12,296 nt of DNA from Rickettsiales bacterium (GTDB lineage Bacteria > Pseudomonadota > Alphaproteobacteria > Rickettsiales > UBA1997). Numbering within the stretch: the stretch's first letter is position 1; each line of letters opens with the position of its first letter. Below, piece after piece: positions 1-6,376 of this stretch. A model generated the notes under the pieces. It saw only the letters and a list, made by a program, of their open reading frames with translations. It did not search any database and was not told the DNA's origin. Where the stretch lies: the NCBI GenBank assembly GCA_947441875.1, contig CANEUR010000012.1, forward strand, positions 1 to 12,296, read 5' to 3'. Made by a program: the position numbers and the translations under genes.

Positions 1-2466
1 CAAATCAAACAAAATGAGCTGGGAGTTTCTTTAAACGGTTGTCCGCTTGGGCAAAAAATATCGGAGATGAATTACCTAAAAAGTAAAGGCCTAAGTATTG
101 CTAGTTTAGTGATGGCAACGCTTGATAATCCTCTGTTGGCAGGCACTGGGCATAGAATTTGCAACGATTGCAGTAAAGCTTGCATTTTTCAAAAGCAAGA
201 ACCAGTAGATATTCCGCAAATAGAAACCGCCATCTTGCAAGAAGTTTTGGCCTTGCCTTATGGTTTTGAAATTTATTCTTTACTCACTCGTTTTTCACCT
301 TTAAACAAGCAATTTCCTATTCCTTTAAGCTTTACTAATAAAAAAGTTTTAGTGTGTGGAATGGGCCCTGCTGGTTATACTTTGGCTAATTACCTGCTTA
401 ATTGTGGTCATGAGGTGGTGGCAATTGATGGTCTAAAAATTGAGCCACTTCCTGGTAATTTAAGTGGCATTGATTTTGCTGGTAATAAAACTAGTTTTTC
501 GGCAATCAAACACTTTGCAATGCAAAATCTAAAAACTCGCTCAATAAATGGTTTTGGAGGTGTTGCCGAATATGGCATAACTTCTCGATGGAACAAAAAT
601 TTTCTCGATATTATTTATATTTTACTTTCTCGAAGGCAAAATTTTTATTTGTATTCTGGTATTAGATTTGGCTCTTCTATTACAAGTAAAATAGCTTTTC
701 AGCTTTATGGCTTTTCTCATATTGCCATGTGTTTTGGTGCAGGAAAGCCTAATTTTTTAGATTTGCCTAATAATTTTGCTAAAGGTGTGCGCCTTGCTTC
801 TGATTTTTTGATGGCACTTAATTTAGGAGCTTATCAAGATAATATTTTTAGCAATTTACAACTACAACAACCAATTGTGGTGGTTGGCGGTGGTCTTACT
901 GCTATTGATGTGGCCTGTGAAGCAAAAATATATTATCAAGAGCAGGTGCAGAGATTTGCCAAAAAACTACAACAAATGAATCAAGAACAGTTTTTTGCTA
1001 CACTTGATGCCGAAGAAAAACAAATAGCTACTCAATTTATGCAAGATGCCAATTTGCTTGCCAAACAGCAATTAAACATTGAGGTAACTATTATTTATCG
1101 ACAAGAAATTAGCAAATCTCCTGCTTATAAGCTAAACGATTTAGAAGTGCAACAAGCAATTAATCAGGGCATAAACATTATTGAAAAACAAGAGATAACA
1201 CAAATTATTACCAACGAATTTGGGGCAGTGTGTTCTGTGATGTTAAATGATGCCAAAATAATTCCTTGCAAAACTCTTCTTTTTGCCACTGGCACTTCTG
1301 CCAATATTTCGCCTGCTCTTGATGATAAACAATTATCTTATCATCAAAAAAACTTTACTTTTGCCAATTTACCGCCAAAAATGAAGCAAGCTTTTGTTAA
1401 TCAGCCTAATTTTTTAAACTACATAAACCATAAAAATTACCAAGCTATCAGTTTTTTTGGCGATCTACATCCGCAATTTTCGGGCAGTGTGGTTAAAGCT
1501 ATGGCAAGTGCAAAGCATGGTTATACTCAAATTGATTGGTTATTGCAACAACAATCAGTAAAACCTGCGAAAAAAAATTATCAAAATGATTTTTTTACTA
1601 AAATACACTCGGTAACAAGATTATCAAAAAGTGTGGTGCAAATTAAAATTTATGCACCTTTATTATGCCAAAAAACTAAACCAGGGCATATTTTTCGCCT
1701 ACAAAATTATAAAGTTTTTGCAACAATTAAAAATCAACAAGCTTTATTAATGGAAGGAGTGGCTGTAACTGCTGTAAATATCAACAAAAAAACCAAAATT
1801 ATTACAGGTATGGTTTTAGAAACTGGCGGTTCAACTAGCCTCATTGCTAATTTTCAGCCTAACGATCGTTGTGTTTTTATGGGGCCAAGTGGTGAACCAA
1901 CTAGTATTGTTAAAAATCAAAATGTGTTACTAATTGGCGGAGGCAGGGGCAATCAACCACTCACTGCATTAGCTAAATTATTTCAAAATAATGGTTGCAA
2001 AGTATGGTTTTTTGCAGGTTACGAAAGTGAGGACGATATTGCCAATTATGCTAAAATGCAAAAATCTTGTCATCAGCTTTTTATTGCCACCAAGCAACCC
2101 AGTAAGTTTTTTTGTGGAAGTTCGCTTGATTTGGTAATAAATTATTTTAATCAGCCAAATAGTCCGAAAATCAATCATATTTTAACCGTTGGCAACAATT
2201 ACATGATGGATGAAGTTTCAAAATTACGTAAAAATCTCAATTCATTAAAACAAGCACAAACAGCAGTAGTAAGCTTAAATTCGCCGATGCAATGTATGTT
2301 AAAAGGAGTGTGTGGACAATGTTTACAAAAAAAACATACTACAAATGGAGTAGAATATTTTTTTGCTTGCGCTAGCCAAGATCAAAACCTCGATACTTTT
2401 GATTTTACTCAACTTCATCATCGATGTAAGCAAAACTCTGTGCTAGAAAAAATCAGCAAGCAATAG
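1..2466 (+). CDS. FAD/NAD(P)-dependent oxidoreductase with C-terminal ferredoxin-reductase-like and 2Fe-2S domains (5' end outside window)
   Basis: Multidomain flavoprotein expected to pass electrons between NAD(P)H, FAD and iron-sulfur centres; its physiological substrate is unknown to me. Counting from the first ATG (base 67), the protein shows a GltD-like cluster C32xxC35xxxC39, a first Rossmann FAD loop GMGPAG (98-103), a GFGGVAEYGIT stretch near 162, a second Rossmann loop GGGLTAID (274-281), then a ferredoxin-reductase/PyrK-like half: flavin motif PGHIFRL (539 on), nucleotide motif IGGGRGN (623-629) and a 2Fe-2S set C743, C749, C752, C768. The ATG is not the real start. The 22 upstream codons to base 1 are open in the same frame and read GCPLGQKISEMN across the ATG, which I remember as conserved inside alphaproteobacterial homologues annotated as FAD-dependent or pyridine nucleotide-disulphide oxidoreductases. 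The gene is therefore cut by the window edge. The stop is 2464-2466, and the next gene converges on it after 59 bases. Family confidence is high; the role is not established. Confidence 0.85.
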   Translation, partial: QIKQNELGVSLNGCPLGQKISEMNYLKSKGLSIASLVMATLDNPLLAGTGHRICNDCSKACIFQKQEPVDIPQIETAILQEVLALPYGFEIYSLLTRFSPLNKQFPIPLSFTNKKVLVCGMGPAGYTLANYLLNCGHEVVAIDGLKIEPLPGNLSGIDFAGNKTSFSAIKHFAMQNLKTRSINGFGGVAEYGITSRWNKNFLDIIYILLSRRQNFYLYSGIRFGSSITSKIAFQLYGFSHIAMCFGAGKPNFLDLPNNFAKGVRLASDFLMALNLGAYQDNIFSNLQLQQPIVVVGGGLTAIDVACEAKIYYQEQVQRFAKKLQQMNQEQFFATLDAEEKQIATQFMQDANLLAKQQLNIEVTIIYRQEISKSPAYKLNDLEVQQAINQGINIIEKQEITQIITNEFGAVCSVMLNDAKIIPCKTLLFATGTSANISPALDDKQLSYHQKNFTFANLPPKMKQAFVNQPNFLNYINHKNYQAISFFGDLHPQFSGSVVKAMASAKHGYTQIDWLLQQQSVKPAKKNYQNDFFTKIHSVTRLSKSVVQIKIYAPLLCQKTKPGHIFRLQNYKVFATIKNQQALLMEGVAVTAVNINKKTKIITGMVLETGGSTSLIANFQPNDRCVFMGPSGEPTSIVKNQNVLLIGGGRGNQPLTALAKLFQNNGCKVWFFAGYESEDDIANYAKMQKSCHQLFIATKQPSKFFCGSSLDLVINYFNQPNSPKINHILTVGNNYMMDEVSKLRKNLNSLKQAQTAVVSLNSPMQCMLKGVCGQCLQKKHTTNGVEYFFACASQDQNLDTFDFTQLHHRCKQNSVLEKISKQ

Positions 2467-2485
2467 TTCGTTTATAACAATATTG

Positions 2486-2515
2486 CATCTCAAATTTGTT
2501 TTAATTTTAAAGATG
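2486..2515. terminator. weak hairpin between convergent genes, possible two-way terminator
   Basis: Between two convergent stops, CATCT pairs with AGATG around an inner AAATT/AATTT stem with a TGTTTT loop; a 1x3 internal loop separates the two 5-bp stems. The stem is almost all A-T and lacks a clean T-tract. Its position between converging genes is the main reason to call it a terminator. Confidence 0.3.
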
Positions 2516-2525
2516 AGAATTAGTA

Positions 2526-3566
2526 TTAGTATAATAATCGATATTCTGGTATAGTAAGAACTGCATTATTGTTGTTATTTTGCATAACTTCAAAAACACA
2601 GCCTTGCTTTCTTAAATCTGATAACACTTGATTATCAAAAAAATTATTAATCAAACTATGCACATTATCTTTTAAGGTAAAAATTATCAATAATTGATTA
2701 TGTTGATCAAGCAAAATATTGATGTCAAGCAAGCAATCTTTTTTTACATCGATAATTTTATTGATAATTGTTTTTATGGTTTCGCCAAAAGAAACTGGTT
2801 CTATTTTGATTTTTGGCAAAGAGAATGTTAAAACCTGATTGAGATTAATTTTGTTTCTAACCTGTTCTTCTAGATTATTGATATTTTTCTTTAAAAATTC
2901 TAATAAATCGATAATTTCTTCGTCTTCTTTTAAGCGATTTTGTAAAGTTTGTTGATCTAAAACATTATTAACAATTGCTTTTAATATAGTAGCATCTAGA
3001 TAAATCTGATTAAAATCGTTTAAGTAATGACGATGCGGTAGCGGACCATATGGCTCTTCTTTTAAAGATTGAGAGGTTTTAATTATTTTATCGAGATGAA
3101 ACAATAATTCTTGTGGAATAATGCTAGAGATTTGGGCTTTTAAGCTAGAAATATTTTGATTATGTAAAATATTAAGTTTTTTAACAGTATGAATTTTTTC
3201 TTTTATTTTAGCAATCATTAAATCAAAATCAACTGGCTTTACCAAATGATCGTTAGCAGAAAGATTGATTCCTTTGATAATATCTTCTTTTTGCCCCAAA
3301 GCAGATAAAAAAATAAAAGGCACATTATTATTTTTATTTCCCTTGCTATTACGTACCATTTCTAAAAATTGATAGCCATCAATTTTGGGCATTAAAATAT
3401 CAGAAATAATAATATCGGGCTTATGCTCTAAAAATTGATTATAACCTTGATTGGCAGTTTCGGCCTCAAACACCAAAAAACCTTCATCTTTTAAAATTTC
3501 GCAGATATTTTCACGAATATCTTGCTCATCTTCTACACACAATACTTTAATTTGTTGTTCTTGCAT
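2526..3566 (-). CDS. response regulator fused to a degenerate (His-less) histidine-kinase core
   Basis: A 346-residue cytoplasmic signalling protein. Residues 5-125 form a complete receiver domain: acidic pair E12/D13, phosphoacceptor D56 in SDILMP, S88 in FLSALG, and K110 in VKP. Residues 126-145 look like a helical linker. Residues 146-210 match the dimerisation/phosphotransfer helices of DivJ/PleC-type kinases (LKEE.YGPL...Y motif, then IVNNVLDQQTL), but the usual H-E-L-R-T-P box reads PQELLFH, putting Q152 where the phosphorylated His belongs. A coiled-coil-like stretch follows, then about 100 residues resembling the start and end of an ATPase domain without recognisable N, G1 or G2 boxes. 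Phosphorylation at D56 therefore looks possible, while kinase activity looks lost. No DNA-binding or GGDEF output domain is present. The ATG at 3566 lies about 46 bases downstream of a predicted transcription start. It is divergent from the polyamine operon. H157 is nearby but out of register. The receiver call is firm; the pseudokinase reading rests on alignment by eye. Confidence 0.88.
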   Translation of the reverse strand: MQEQQIKVLCVEDEQDIRENICEILKDEGFLVFEAETANQGYNQFLEHKPDIIISDILMPKIDGYQFLEMVRNSKGNKNNNVPFIFLSALGQKEDIIKGINLSANDHLVKPVDFDLMIAKIKEKIHTVKKLNILHNQNISSLKAQISSIIPQELLFHLDKIIKTSQSLKEEPYGPLPHRHYLNDFNQIYLDATILKAIVNNVLDQQTLQNRLKEDEEIIDLLEFLKKNINNLEEQVRNKINLNQVLTFSLPKIKIEPVSFGETIKTIINKIIDVKKDCLLDINILLDQHNQLLIIFTLKDNVHSLINNFFDNQVLSDLRKQGCVFEVMQNNNNNAVLTIPEYRLLY

Positions 3567-3618
3567 AAATGATGTTTATTTTATTAAAAAAATATTTTAA
3601 AGGATCTTTGCATTGCTA

Positions 3619-3627
3619 ATTATACCA
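3619..3627 (-). promoter_or_regulatory. extended -10 promoter of the response regulator gene
   Basis: On the minus strand this reads TGGTATAAT, a perfect -10 hexamer with the TGn extension. The region 16-18 bases upstream matches the -35 consensus at only 2-3 of 6 positions, as is usual for extended -10 promoters. The predicted transcript starts near 3612, giving an untranslated leader of about 46 bases. Confidence 0.55.
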
Positions 3628-3672
3628 AGCCCCATCTTTGATATAACTTAATCACAAAATATTTTATTCTTT

Positions 3673-3714
3673 ATGAAACTGTTGCATCACCAATTTAGCA
3701 TTTTTTTTATATAA
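3673..3714 (+). other. possible 13-codon leader frame ahead of a hairpin
   Basis: ATG at 3673 opens a frame encoding MKLLHHQFSIFFI, ending at TAA 3712-3714, four bases before a 12-bp hairpin with a T8 run. A promoter-like pair lies upstream: TTGATA at 3638-3643 and TATTTT at 3660-3665 with 16 bases between them, which would place transcription initiation at or next to the ATG. The layout resembles an attenuator leader for the operon about 260 bases further on. A frame this short can occur by chance in such AT-rich DNA, and no Shine-Dalgarno sequence is visible. Confidence 0.2.
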
Positions 3715-3717
3715 AAC

Positions 3718-3765
3718 CAACTATTTTTTAAAAAAATATTCATAAAAAATAGTTGTGTTTTTTTT
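3718..3765 (+). terminator. A/T-rich hairpin with T8 tail
   Basis: A perfect 12-bp inverted repeat (CAACTATTTTTT at 3718-3729, AAAAAATAGTTG at 3744-3755) closes a 14-base loop, followed by TG and eight T residues at 3758-3765. The geometry fits a plus-strand intrinsic terminator, but only two of the twelve pairs are G-C. No annotated plus-strand gene ends here, so it would have to end a short leader or small RNA. Confidence 0.4.
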
Positions 3766-3922
3766 GAGAAAATCTTTTTTATAAATTGTAAAAAAAAATG
3801 CAAAAAAAATGAAAATTTTTATTTACATTTAAAAAAATAAGCCTTATCTTGCATCACTTGTTTTTTAATTTTTTTTTTATCATATTTTTTTATGAATCTA
3901 AAATGCTAACAAACATAGTGTT

Positions 3923-3928
3923 TATACT
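3923..3928 (+). promoter_or_regulatory. candidate -10 element of the polyamine operon
   Basis: TATACT matches five of six -10 consensus bases and lies 43 bases before the ATG at 3972, giving a predicted leader of about 36 bases. No convincing -35 sits 16-18 bases upstream, so the call is tentative. Confidence 0.35.
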
Positions 3929-3971
3929 TATCTAACCTGTTTTTATTAACTCTAATTTTTTTATCAAAGAA

Positions 3972-5285
3972 ATGGAACCAGAACAAGAAACTGATCGAGG
4001 TCAAAACTCAAAAATTTATTACCTAAATAATCTTCATAAAAAAGGTAATTATCCACAACATAATTTGGCCAATCAACTTGATTCTGTTTATCAGCAAATC
4101 AAACAGTTGCAACCAATCTTACCAGTTTATTGCTTAAGACCACACATTTTACAGCATGCAACTCGTTTTTTTCTCGATAATTTTTTGCATCACAAGCATC
4201 AAACAAAGGTGATGTATTCTGTTAAAAGTAATCCAGATGAGGTGGTATTAAAACAAATGTTTGCTTCTGGTATTGTTAATTTTGATGTAGCTTCTTTTGT
4301 TGAAATTCAGCTGATTAATTCTTTATTTGGCGATAAGGCAAAAATGTTTTTTATGCATCCTATAAAAGCAAAAGAAGTTATCAAAGAGGCTTATTTTAAT
4401 TATAATATCAGGCATTTTTCTCTTGATTCTTTTGATGAGTTAGAAAAAATCTTGCTTGCCACTAATAATGCCAAAGATTTAGGCTTGCACCTCAGAATAT
4501 CTATTCCTAATTCCCATTCTGCTATCGATTTATCTGGCAAGTTTGGTATTTTACCTTCTGAATCTGCTTCTTTACTACAAAAAATTCGCTCTGTGGCAAA
4601 AACTTGTGGTTTGTGCTTTCATGTAGGCTCGCAGTGTATGGATCCGCTCGAATATCGTAATGCAATTGATATTGTGAAAAATATCATCAATCAATCTGGC
4701 ATAAAACTCGATGTTCTTGATGTTGGGGGCGGTTTTCCTTCAATTTATCCGGGCATGGCTCCGCAAGGCTTACAATCTTATTTTCACGAGATATTTGATA
4801 GCATTGCCAAGGTTAATTTTCCTCCTTCTTGTCAAATATGGTGCGAACCTGGTAGGGCTTTAGTTGCCGAAGCTGGCTCTTTAGTGGTGCGAGTAGAAGG
4901 GCGAAAAAACAATATGCTTTACCTAAACGACGGCACTTATGGTGGCTTATTTGATGCTGGGCATCCTGGGTTTATCTATCCTGCTAAAGCTATGCGATTT
5001 GGCGAAAATTTGGTTAATTTAAATTCGGAGCTCGCTCCTTTTGGTTTTTATGGCCCTACTTGCGATTCGCTTGATACCATGCATGGTCCGTTTTATTTGC
5101 CAAACAATATTGCCACAGGCGATTACATTGAAATAGGGCAACTCGGAGCTTATTCTTGTAGTATACGCACTAATTTTAACGGTTTTAATGATTATTTGCA
5201 AATACAAGTTGGCTGTAATCCGCTTAGCTCTCTTTATTTTTCTGCAAAACAAGCGCAGCTTAATCAACAAAATAATTCTAACTAA
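3972..5285 (+). CDS. fold-III PLP ornithine/lysine-type decarboxylase
   Basis: PLP-dependent decarboxylase of the alanine-racemase-fold (group IV) family, expected to convert ornithine, and perhaps lysine, to putrescine or cadaverine in the cytoplasm. Visible marks in order: PLP-lysine motif YSVKSNP with K85, HVGSQ (217-221), the glycine-rich phosphate loop DVGGGFP (250-256), CEPGRA (291-296), the catalytic GPTCDS with C364, and GAYSCSIRTNFNGF near the end. The GPTCDSLD arrangement is shared with diaminopimelate and carboxynorspermidine decarboxylases, but the overall pattern and the neighbouring deoxyhypusine-synthase-like gene favour ornithine. At 437 residues it is longer than most bacterial relatives because of about 50 extra N-terminal residues rich in Q, N and K. 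No in-frame Met lies between residue 1 and the PLP lysine, so the start is kept despite only a weak AAAGAA upstream. The next gene begins three bases after the stop. Exact substrate cannot be read from sequence alone. Confidence 0.9.
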   Translation: MEPEQETDRGQNSKIYYLNNLHKKGNYPQHNLANQLDSVYQQIKQLQPILPVYCLRPHILQHATRFFLDNFLHHKHQTKVMYSVKSNPDEVVLKQMFASGIVNFDVASFVEIQLINSLFGDKAKMFFMHPIKAKEVIKEAYFNYNIRHFSLDSFDELEKILLATNNAKDLGLHLRISIPNSHSAIDLSGKFGILPSESASLLQKIRSVAKTCGLCFHVGSQCMDPLEYRNAIDIVKNIINQSGIKLDVLDVGGGFPSIYPGMAPQGLQSYFHEIFDSIAKVNFPPSCQIWCEPGRALVAEAGSLVVRVEGRKNNMLYLNDGTYGGLFDAGHPGFIYPAKAMRFGENLVNLNSELAPFGFYGPTCDSLDTMHGPFYLPNNIATGDYIEIGQLGAYSCSIRTNFNGFNDYLQIQVGCNPLSSLYFSAKQAQLNQQNNSN

Positions 5286-5288
5286 ACT

Positions 5289-6302
5289 ATGAAAAAAACC
5301 GAACTTTTACAAAAACAAGTAAAACATATTGATATTACTTCTTTTGATGCCACTACAATTATTAAGCAAATGGCTGATATGTCTTTTACTTCGCGTGATT
5401 TAGCCAAGGCTTGCCAAATTTTTGAAATGATGCTTGCCGATAAATCTTGCTCTATTGTGCTTTCTTTGGCTGGCTCAACCTCTGCTGGCGGTTGCATGCA
5501 ACTTTATGCCGATTTAATTAAATACAACATGATCGATGCTATTGTTGCTACCGGAGCTTCTATTGTTGACATGGATTTTTTTGAAGCACTAGGTTTTAAG
5601 CACTACCAAGGCACACCTTTTATCGACGATAAATTTTTGCGCGATAATTATATCGATCGTATTTACGACACCTATATCGATGAGCAAGATTTACAAAAAT
5701 GCGATCATGCCATTTTTGAAATTGCTAATAGCTTGCCTGCCAAAGCTTATTCTTCTCGAGAATTTATTTGGCATATGGGAGAATATCTTACTAAACATAG
5801 CAAGAAAAAAGATTCTTTAGTTGAGCTTGCCTACAAGCATAATGTGCCAATTTTTTGTCCTGCTTTTACCGATTCTTCGGCTGGTTTTGGCTTGGTTTTG
5901 CATCAGGTAAAAAATCCAAAAAATCATCTTACCATCGATTCTATCGCCGATTTTCGTGAACTTACCGAAATAAAAATTAAAGCTGGCACAACTGGCTTAC
6001 TGATGATTGGTGGCGGTGTGCCAAAAAACTTTGTGCAAGATACAGTAGTTTGTGCTGAAATTTTAGGCAAAGAAGTTGAGATGCATAAATATGCTATTCA
6101 AATTACCGTTGCCGATTCACGTGATGGCGCCTGCTCTTCTTCTACCTTAAAAGAAGCTTGTTCTTGGGGTAAAGTTGATACTGCTTTTGAGCAAATGGTT
6201 TATGCCGAAGCAACTTCTGTTTTACCTTTACTTGCTTCTTATGCTTATCATCAAGGTTCTTGGAAAAATCGCACACGCAAAAACTATACTAAATTGTTTT
6301 AA
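5289..6302 (+). CDS. deoxyhypusine synthase-like protein, probable homospermidine synthase
   Basis: NAD-dependent aminobutyltransferase of the deoxyhypusine synthase family. Bacteria lack the eIF5A substrate, and bacterial members are known or proposed to make homospermidine from putrescine (some are called speY). Family marks: AGSTSAGG (61-68), VATGA (86-90) followed by VEALGF-like DFFEALGF, GGGVPKN (241-247), and the active-site block with SRDGA and SWGK, in which K295 corresponds to the intermediate-forming lysine of the human enzyme. The conserved YAEATSVLPLL segment follows. At 337 residues it is near the usual length of bacterial members. It starts three bases after the decarboxylase stop with no Shine-Dalgarno sequence, so the pair is presumably co-transcribed and translationally coupled, with the upstream enzyme supplying putrescine. 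A strong hairpin terminator follows. Family assignment is firm. The exact product (homospermidine or a guanidinylated analogue) is inferred from context. Confidence 0.88.
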   Translation: MKKTELLQKQVKHIDITSFDATTIIKQMADMSFTSRDLAKACQIFEMMLADKSCSIVLSLAGSTSAGGCMQLYADLIKYNMIDAIVATGASIVDMDFFEALGFKHYQGTPFIDDKFLRDNYIDRIYDTYIDEQDLQKCDHAIFEIANSLPAKAYSSREFIWHMGEYLTKHSKKKDSLVELAYKHNVPIFCPAFTDSSAGFGLVLHQVKNPKNHLTIDSIADFRELTEIKIKAGTTGLLMIGGGVPKNFVQDTVVCAEILGKEVEMHKYAIQITVADSRDGACSSSTLKEACSWGKVDTAFEQMVYAEATSVLPLLASYAYHQGSWKNRTRKNYTKLF

Positions 6303-6312
6303 AATTTTTTGC

Positions 6313-6345
6313 AACACAAGGGGCTTTAACCCCTTGTGTTTCTTT
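6313..6345 (+). terminator. intrinsic terminator of the polyamine operon
   Basis: A perfect 11-bp stem (AACACAAGGGG at 6313-6323 and CCCCTTGTGTT at 6330-6340) with a CTTTAA loop, followed by a short TCTTT tail. It lies 11-43 bases past the operon stop and is the most GC-rich stem in the window. Since the next gene converges from the right, it could also act on the minus strand, where the following bases are less T-rich. Confidence 0.85.
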
Positions 6346-6376
6346 AAAAGATGTATTAACAAAAAATTTGACCTCA

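Larger units (their letters stand above)
3567..3971. other. divergent AT-rich spacer between the response regulator and the polyamine operon
   Basis: No tRNA or substantial gene was found in these 405 bases. They hold the extended -10 promoter at 3619-3627 (minus), a 13-codon frame at 3673-3714 (plus), a hairpin with a T-run at 3718-3765, long A and T tracts at 3766-3890, and a candidate -10 at 3923-3928 for the decarboxylase. The nine-base word TTGCATCAC occurs at 3682-3690 and 3849-3857, and again inside the downstream gene at 4185-4193. Confidence 0.6.

Noticed and set aside
67..69. ATG at 67 as the start of the oxidoreductase
   Set aside because: The 22 codons from base 1 are open in frame and encode what looks like conserved family sequence, so the ATG is internal to a longer gene.
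408..596. Minus-strand frames inside the oxidoreductase (also 1978-2178) and inside priA (10019-10231)
   Set aside because: Each lies fully opposite conserved motifs of the real gene, with no sign of independent coding.
3567..3971. tRNA, riboswitch or CRISPR in the large spacers
   Set aside because: I looked for cloverleaf arms, the TTCRA loop word and regularly spaced repeats here and in 8375-8810 and saw none.
3972..5285. Calling the decarboxylase lysA (diaminopimelate decarboxylase)
   Set aside because: The shared catalytic GPTCDS motif is not decisive. The overall pattern and operon partner fit an ornithine/lysine-type enzyme better, though this needs a tree.
5282..5497. Short minus-strand frames opposite the decarboxylase and deoxyhypusine-synthase-like genes (also 5019-5270)
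   Set aside because: They are antisense to strongly supported coding sequence and resemble no protein.
5289..6302. Reading the deoxyhypusine-synthase-like gene as true deoxyhypusine synthase acting on eIF5A
   Set aside because: Everything else in the window is bacterial and bacteria have no eIF5A; linkage to a decarboxylase points to polyamine synthesis.
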